Shown one piece after another: positions 15,990-19,614 of a stretch of 19,614 nucleotides of DNA. Each line of letters opens with the position of its first letter. Within the stretch, counting starts at the first letter, position 1. Origin of the DNA: Bacteroidota bacterium (GTDB lineage Bacteria; Bacteroidota; Bacteroidia; Bacteroidales; GCA-2748055); contig DAOWNM010000009.1 in the NCBI GenBank assembly GCA_030642565.1, forward strand, positions 1 to 19,614, given 5' to 3'. The notes below the pieces were generated by a model, which saw only the letters and a program-made list of their open reading frames with translations, did not search any database and was not told the origin of the DNA. Both the position numbers and the translations under genes were made by a program.

Positions 15990-16402
15990 CACCGGTCACT
16001 AAACTGCTTCCTCCCGGTTCTCTGGATGATTCGGAACTGACCTATGTGGTAATGGGTGCCAGGTACCAGGGGCAATGGATCTTTGTGCGACACAGGCAGA
16101 GGCAGACCTGGGAGATGCCGGCCGGGCACATTGAACCGGACGAGGAGCCCGACAGGGCTGCAGTAAGGGAACTATATGAGGAGGCAGGGGTGGTAAATTC
16201 ATCCCTGACCGTCATTTCTGACTATAAAGTTACCGATGGGGGAAAGAGCGCTTTTGGAAGGCTCTACTGTGCTGAAGTGAAGGAGCTGGAGGAACTCCCG
16301 GACCATGAAATAGAGGAGATAAAACTGAGCGTGGAGCTCCCCTCCAATCTCACCTACCCGGAAGTCCAGCCACTGCTTTTTTCGCTTTTAACTCTGCACT
16401 AA
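15986..16402 (+). CDS. Nudix hydrolase
   Basis: A 138-residue hydrolase of nucleoside diphosphates linked to another group. The Nudix box GX5EX7REUXEEXGU is perfect, at about residues 47-69 (GHIEPDEEPDRAAV then RELYEEAGV), giving the Mg-binding helix. Upstream, YVVMGARYQGQWIFVRHRQRQTWEMPAG fits the family's N-terminal strands. The C-terminal LPSNLTYPEVQPLLF resembles YtkD/MutT-like members annotated as 8-oxo-dGTP diphosphatases. The substrate cannot be read from sequence: damaged dNTPs, ADP-ribose or other nucleotides are all possible. The gene begins inside the protease stop codon (ATGA). pheT follows 38 nt later with its own promoter-like element, and a macrodomain gene comes after pheT. 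Confidence 0.93.
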   Translation: MTPVTKLLPPGSLDDSELTYVVMGARYQGQWIFVRHRQRQTWEMPAGHIEPDEEPDRAAVRELYEEAGVVNSSLTVISDYKVTDGGKSAFGRLYCAEVKELEELPDHEIEEIKLSVELPSNLTYPEVQPLLFSLLTLH

Positions 16403-16408
16403 AAGCAC

Positions 16409-16416
16409 TACTTTTG
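16409..16416 (+). promoter_or_regulatory. Probable Bacteroidetes-type -7 promoter element for pheT
   Basis: TACTTTTG matches TAnnTTTG exactly, lies in the short gap between the Nudix stop and the pheT ATG at 16441, and is followed by GC as often seen at such sites. A TTTT/TTTA stretch at 16386-16390, about 19-20 nt upstream, could be a degenerate -33 box. The transcript would have a leader of roughly 20 nt, so pheT may be transcribed independently of the protease-Nudix pair. Confidence 0.55.
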
Positions 16417-16440
16417 CAGCTCATTCGTAATGAAGCAGCA

Positions 16441-18894
16441 ATGAAGATTTCCTACAACTGGCTTAAACAGTATATTGATGCCGATCTGCCCCCTCAGCAG
16501 GTCAGTGAAATTCTTACCAACACCGGACTGGAGGTCGAGGGACTTGAAGAGGTGCAGTCGGTGAAGGGGGGATTGGAAGATGTGGTGATCGGTGAGGTAA
16601 TCAGCTGTGAAAAGCACCCCGATGCCCATAAGCTCACCGTGACCACGGTGAACCTGGGAGAGGATAAGCCGGTACAGATTGTCTGCGGGGCACCCAATGT
16701 GGCAGTTGGACAGAAGGTCCCGGTAGCCAGAGTAGGCGCCACACTCTGGCCCGATGAGAAGGGTTTTACCATCAAGAAAGCAAAAATCCGCGGTGCACTC
16801 TCCATGGGCATGATCTGCGCCGAAGATGAACTTGGTCTGGGCACCTCCCATGATGGAATCATGGTCCTTGACCCGAAGGCTGAGCCAGGCACGCCGGCAG
16901 CCGACTATTTTCAGGTGGAAAATGATTTTGTATTTGAGATCGGGCTGACCCCCAACCGCATTGATGGTGCCTCTCACCTGGGTGTGGCCAGGGACCTGGC
17001 CGCATACCTGGAACAATCGGGCAGGGTGAATATTAAGAAACCATCGGTGGAGGCCTTCAGCAACGATAATAACGACCTTTTTATCCCCGTTGAAATAGAG
17101 GAGAGAGCCGGATGCAAACGTTATTCAGGCCTAACCATCCAGGGCATAGCAGTTACCAAGAGCCCCACATGGTTACAAAACCGGCTAAGATCGGTGGGCC
17201 TCACTCCCATCAACAATGTGGTAGATATCACCAATTTCGTACTGCAAGAATCGGGGCAACCCCTTCACGCTTTCGATGCGGACCATATCAAGGGCCATAA
17301 AGTGATTGTCAGGACCATGCCCGAGGGAACTCCCTTTATTACCCTGGATGAGCAGGAGCGCAAACTGCGCGGTTCCGACCTGATGATCTGCAATACCGAA
17401 GAGGGCATGTGTATCGCCGGTGTTTTTGGAGGCATCGGTTCGGGCGTCACAGAAAAAACCACCTCCATCTTCCTGGAGTCGGCCTGTTTTGATCCGGTCT
17501 ATATCCGCAAAACAGCCAGGCATCACCTGCTTAATACCGATGCATCATTCAGGTTTGAAAGGGGATCGGACCCCAACAACACCGTCTGGGCCCTGAAACG
17601 TGCTGCCATGCTGATCAAAGAGATTGCCGGAGGGACCATCTCCTCTGAAGTGGTTGATGTATATCCCGAACCGGTGGAAGATTTCCGGGTAGAGATCAGT
17701 TATGCACATGTGGACCGGCTCATCGGAAATCATATTGAACCCGCTACCATCCGTTCCATTCTTGAATCACTGGAGATCAGGGTGGAAGAGGAGAGTGAGC
17801 AGGGAATGGTCCTGCGGGTTCCCCCATACAGGGTGGATGTTCAGCGGGAGGCCGATGTGATCGAAGAGATCCTCCGGATCTACGGATTCAACCGGGTGGA
17901 GACAGTGAACGGACTTCGTTCGACCCTCTCCTTCACCAGCAAACCCGATAAGGATCAGGTGGTTAATATGACCTCGGATCTCCTCTCTTCCAACGGGTTC
18001 TTTGAGATGAAATCCAACTCACTTACCCCCTCATCCTATTATGACACGGAAGAGAGCAGGGACCCGGCAGCTGTTCGCCTTTTCAATCCATTGAGCCAGG
18101 ATCTGGCCCTGATGAGACAAAATCTGCTTTTCGGGGGACTGGAGGCCATTGCCTATAACATCAACCGGAAGCAGAGCGATCTGAAACTATATGAATTTGG
18201 AAATTGCTACTACCTGAATGGAGAGGATAAAGGAGAAAATCCCCTTGATAAATATGATGAAGCGTTCCATATGGGTATCTTCCTTTCGGGAAACGTTCAG
18301 CAGGGCAACTGGGTTCAGAAACCGGTGGAGTCCTCCTTTCATCAGCTTAAAAGCTATATGGAAACGGTACTGATAAAACTTGGGATCGATCCCCTTGCAC
18401 TGGATTGTACCGGCTCGGAAAACCCGCACTTTAATGAAGGGCTGGTATACAAATACAACAGCACCCTGCTGGTAGAATTTGGACGGGTGGCAGAGAAAAC
18501 AGTGAAACAGTTCGATATCAAGCAGCAGGTATTTGCTGCTGAATTCAACTGGGACCTGGTACTGAATGCGCTTGCCGGTCACAGGATCCTCTTCAAACCG
18601 CTCTCACGGTTCCAGGTGGTCACCCGTGACTTCTCCCTGATGCTGGACAGGAGTGTAACTTTTGAATCGCTCAGGATACTGGCTTTCAAAGCGGAGAAAA
18701 AGCTATTGAAGCAAGTGACCCTCTTTGATGTATATGAAGGGGATAAAATAGATAAAGGAAAGAAATCCTACGCCCTTACATTTACTCTTCTGGATGAAGA
18801 TAAAACCCTTACCGACAAACAGATCGATAAAGCCATGCTGCGTATTGCCAGTGCCTTCGAAAAGGAGCTTGGCGCTTCGATCAGGGGAATGTAA
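16441..18894 (+). CDS. pheT: Phenylalanyl-tRNA synthetase beta subunit
   Basis: Beta chain of the alpha2-beta2 enzyme that charges tRNA-Phe. It binds tRNA and edits mischarged Tyr-tRNA-Phe. The protein is 817 residues, a usual bacterial length. Domains in order are the N-terminal MKISYNWLKQYID, an EMAP-like tRNA-binding domain at about 40-150 (HPDAHKL, CGAPNV), the B3/4 editing domain at about 215-385 (FLESACFDP, NTDASFRFERG), B5 at about 410-480 (RVDVQREADVIEEILRIYGF), the catalytic-like core, and the FDX-ACB anticodon-binding domain at about 719-815 (FQVVTRDFSL). The longer frame begins with TTG at 16414, inside the promoter-like element, so I chose the ATG at 16441. pheS is not in the window. 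The macrodomain gene follows 5 nt after the stop. Confidence 0.97.
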   Translation: MKISYNWLKQYIDADLPPQQVSEILTNTGLEVEGLEEVQSVKGGLEDVVIGEVISCEKHPDAHKLTVTTVNLGEDKPVQIVCGAPNVAVGQKVPVARVGATLWPDEKGFTIKKAKIRGALSMGMICAEDELGLGTSHDGIMVLDPKAEPGTPAADYFQVENDFVFEIGLTPNRIDGASHLGVARDLAAYLEQSGRVNIKKPSVEAFSNDNNDLFIPVEIEERAGCKRYSGLTIQGIAVTKSPTWLQNRLRSVGLTPINNVVDITNFVLQESGQPLHAFDADHIKGHKVIVRTMPEGTPFITLDEQERKLRGSDLMICNTEEGMCIAGVFGGIGSGVTEKTTSIFLESACFDPVYIRKTARHHLLNTDASFRFERGSDPNNTVWALKRAAMLIKEIAGGTISSEVVDVYPEPVEDFRVEISYAHVDRLIGNHIEPATIRSILESLEIRVEEESEQGMVLRVPPYRVDVQREADVIEEILRIYGFNRVETVNGLRSTLSFTSKPDKDQVVNMTSDLLSSNGFFEMKSNSLTPSSYYDTEESRDPAAVRLFNPLSQDLALMRQNLLFGGLEAIAYNINRKQSDLKLYEFGNCYYLNGEDKGENPLDKYDEAFHMGIFLSGNVQQGNWVQKPVESSFHQLKSYMETVLIKLGIDPLALDCTGSENPHFNEGLVYKYNSTLLVEFGRVAEKTVKQFDIKQQVFAAEFNWDLVLNALAGHRILFKPLSRFQVVTRDFSLMLDRSVTFESLRILAFKAEKKLLKQVTLFDVYEGDKIDKGKKSYALTFTLLDEDKTLTDKQIDKAMLRIASAFEKELGASIRGM

Positions 18895-18899
18895 CATCC

Positions 18900-19412
18900 A
18901 TGGATTCAACAATTACTCTCTTCAGGGGAGACATCACCAGAGTGAAAGTTGATGCCATTGTCAATGCAGCCAACCGCACCCTCCTGGGTGGAGGCGGCGT
19001 GGATGGCGCCATTCATCGTGCAGCGGGACCAGAACTGCTGGAGGCCTGCCGCACCCTGGACGGGTGTAAAACCGGTGAAGCCAAAATAACACCCGGTTTC
19101 CATCTGCCTGCTTCTTATGTGATCCATACGGTGGGACCGGTATGGCACGGTGGAAGAAACAGAGAACAAGAACTCCTGGAACGCTGTTACTGGAACAGTC
19201 TTGAACTGGCTGTGAAACACCGGTTAACATCCATTGCCTTTCCCAACATCTCTACCGGTGTATATGGTTTTCCAAAAGGGCTGGCAGCTGAAACCGCTAT
19301 CGCTGCTGTAAAAGATTTCCTGGCCAAACACGGAGCGGTTATGCAGGTCATCTTTGTTCTGTTTGACAAGGAGAATGAAACCCTCTACAGCACCTTCCTG
19401 GAAAAGCAGTGA
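18900..19412 (+). CDS. Macrodomain protein, MacroD/YmdB-type (O-acetyl-ADP-ribose deacetylase-like)
   Basis: A 170-residue single macrodomain of the MacroD type. Family members hydrolyse O-acetyl-ADP-ribose and remove mono-ADP-ribose from acidic residues. Visible motifs are FRGDIT with Asp12, IVNAANRTLLGGGGVDGAIH with Asn25, the glycine run at 30-33 and Asp35, which together form the catalytic loop, then HTVGP at 76-80 and PNISTGVYGFP at 115-125, the phosphate-binding loop. The length equals E. coli YmdB. The family call is firm; the physiological substrate is unknown. It lies 5 nt after pheT and is probably co-transcribed with it. The nearby Nudix enzyme could in principle consume released ADP-ribose, but this is speculative. 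Confidence 0.94.
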   Translation: MDSTITLFRGDITRVKVDAIVNAANRTLLGGGGVDGAIHRAAGPELLEACRTLDGCKTGEAKITPGFHLPASYVIHTVGPVWHGGRNREQELLERCYWNSLELAVKHRLTSIAFPNISTGVYGFPKGLAAETAIAAVKDFLAKHGAVMQVIFVLFDKENETLYSTFLEKQ

Positions 19413-19438
19413 TAAAGGTGGCCCCGGATTCCCTGGTG

Positions 19439-19614
19439 TCAAAAGAGGATCCCTATCCCGATGGCATAACGGAAATTTTTAGAGCCAAACCTGGTCTCTA
19501 CTTCAGCTGAGGGAGAGATGGTAATGGGATCCATACCCAGCCATTCGAGACGCTTATTGATCTCCTCCTCGAGAATGGGAATCAGCTCTTCAGCATAATC
19601 AGAGTTCACGGAAA
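19439..19614 (-). CDS. C-terminal end of a gene entering from the right edge, possibly outer-membrane
   Basis: A partial open frame of 57 codons runs to a TGA at 19439-19441; its start lies beyond the window. The visible end has an acidic helix-like part (YAEELIPILEEEINKRLEWLG) and then alternating residues (FRYAIGIGILF) ending in phenylalanine. A terminal aromatic residue after an amphipathic strand is typical of outer-membrane beta-barrel proteins, but 57 residues are too few to name a family. It converges with the macrodomain gene across 26 nt, a normal arrangement. Confidence 0.5.
   Translation of the reverse strand, partial: SVNSDYAEELIPILEEEINKRLEWLGMDPITISPSAEVETRFGSKNFRYAIGIGILF

Noticed and set aside
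16414..16440. Upstream TTG start for pheT
   Set aside because: The TTG lies inside the TACTTTTG promoter-like element, and the canonical MKISYNWL start is at the ATG at 16441.

Overview
This window looks like a housekeeping stretch of a Bacteroidota chromosome, most likely a Bacteroidales/Marinilabiliales-type bacterium. The evidence is a GldF/GldG gliding-type ABC transporter pair, Bacteroidetes-style M14 and S37 secreted peptidases, close matches to the Bacteroidetes -7 promoter element TAnnTTTG just upstream of several genes, and weak or absent Shine-Dalgarno sequences. The window is densely coding. No stretch over 300 bases lacks a gene, and I see no tRNA, rRNA, CRISPR array, insertion sequence or phage gene.

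Layout. (1) Positions 1-4711, plus strand: pyruvate kinase, then two exported exopeptidases of unrelated folds, an M14 zinc carboxypeptidase-like protein and an S37/PS-10-type serine peptidase. (2) Positions 4747-7965, minus strand, read right to left: dnaN (sliding clamp), a DEDDh exonuclease with an ExoX-like C-terminal domain, a FAHD1-like acylpyruvase/oxaloacetate-type hydrolase, and a metallo-beta-lactamase-fold hydrolase. Gaps are 3 and 4 nt, then a TAATG overlap, so this is almost certainly one operon. (3) Positions 8035-14851, minus strand: surE, a small three-helix membrane protein, lpxB, a SpoIID/LytB-like protein, gldF, gldG and a DUF4340-like protein, all overlapping or within 13 nt. 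It is an envelope-centred operon. (4) Positions 14937-19412, plus strand and divergent from surE: an HtrA-like serine protease with one PDZ domain, a Nudix hydrolase (ATGA overlap), pheT with its own probable promoter, and a MacroD/YmdB-type macrodomain. (5) The C-terminal end of a minus-strand gene enters from the right edge at 19439.

How the genes may work together. The clamp and the exonuclease suggest a replication link. LpxB (lipid A), the SpoIID-like protein (peptidoglycan) and GldF/GldG/DUF4340 (envelope ABC complex without its ATPase here) share an envelope theme. The Nudix enzyme and the macrodomain both act on nucleotide or ADP-ribose metabolites. I found no clear evidence of a new defence or mobile system. 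The best leads are the clamp-linked exonuclease, the ATPase-less Gld/DUF4340 complex inside an lpxB operon, the small membrane protein between surE and lpxB, and the Nudix/macrodomain neighbourhood.
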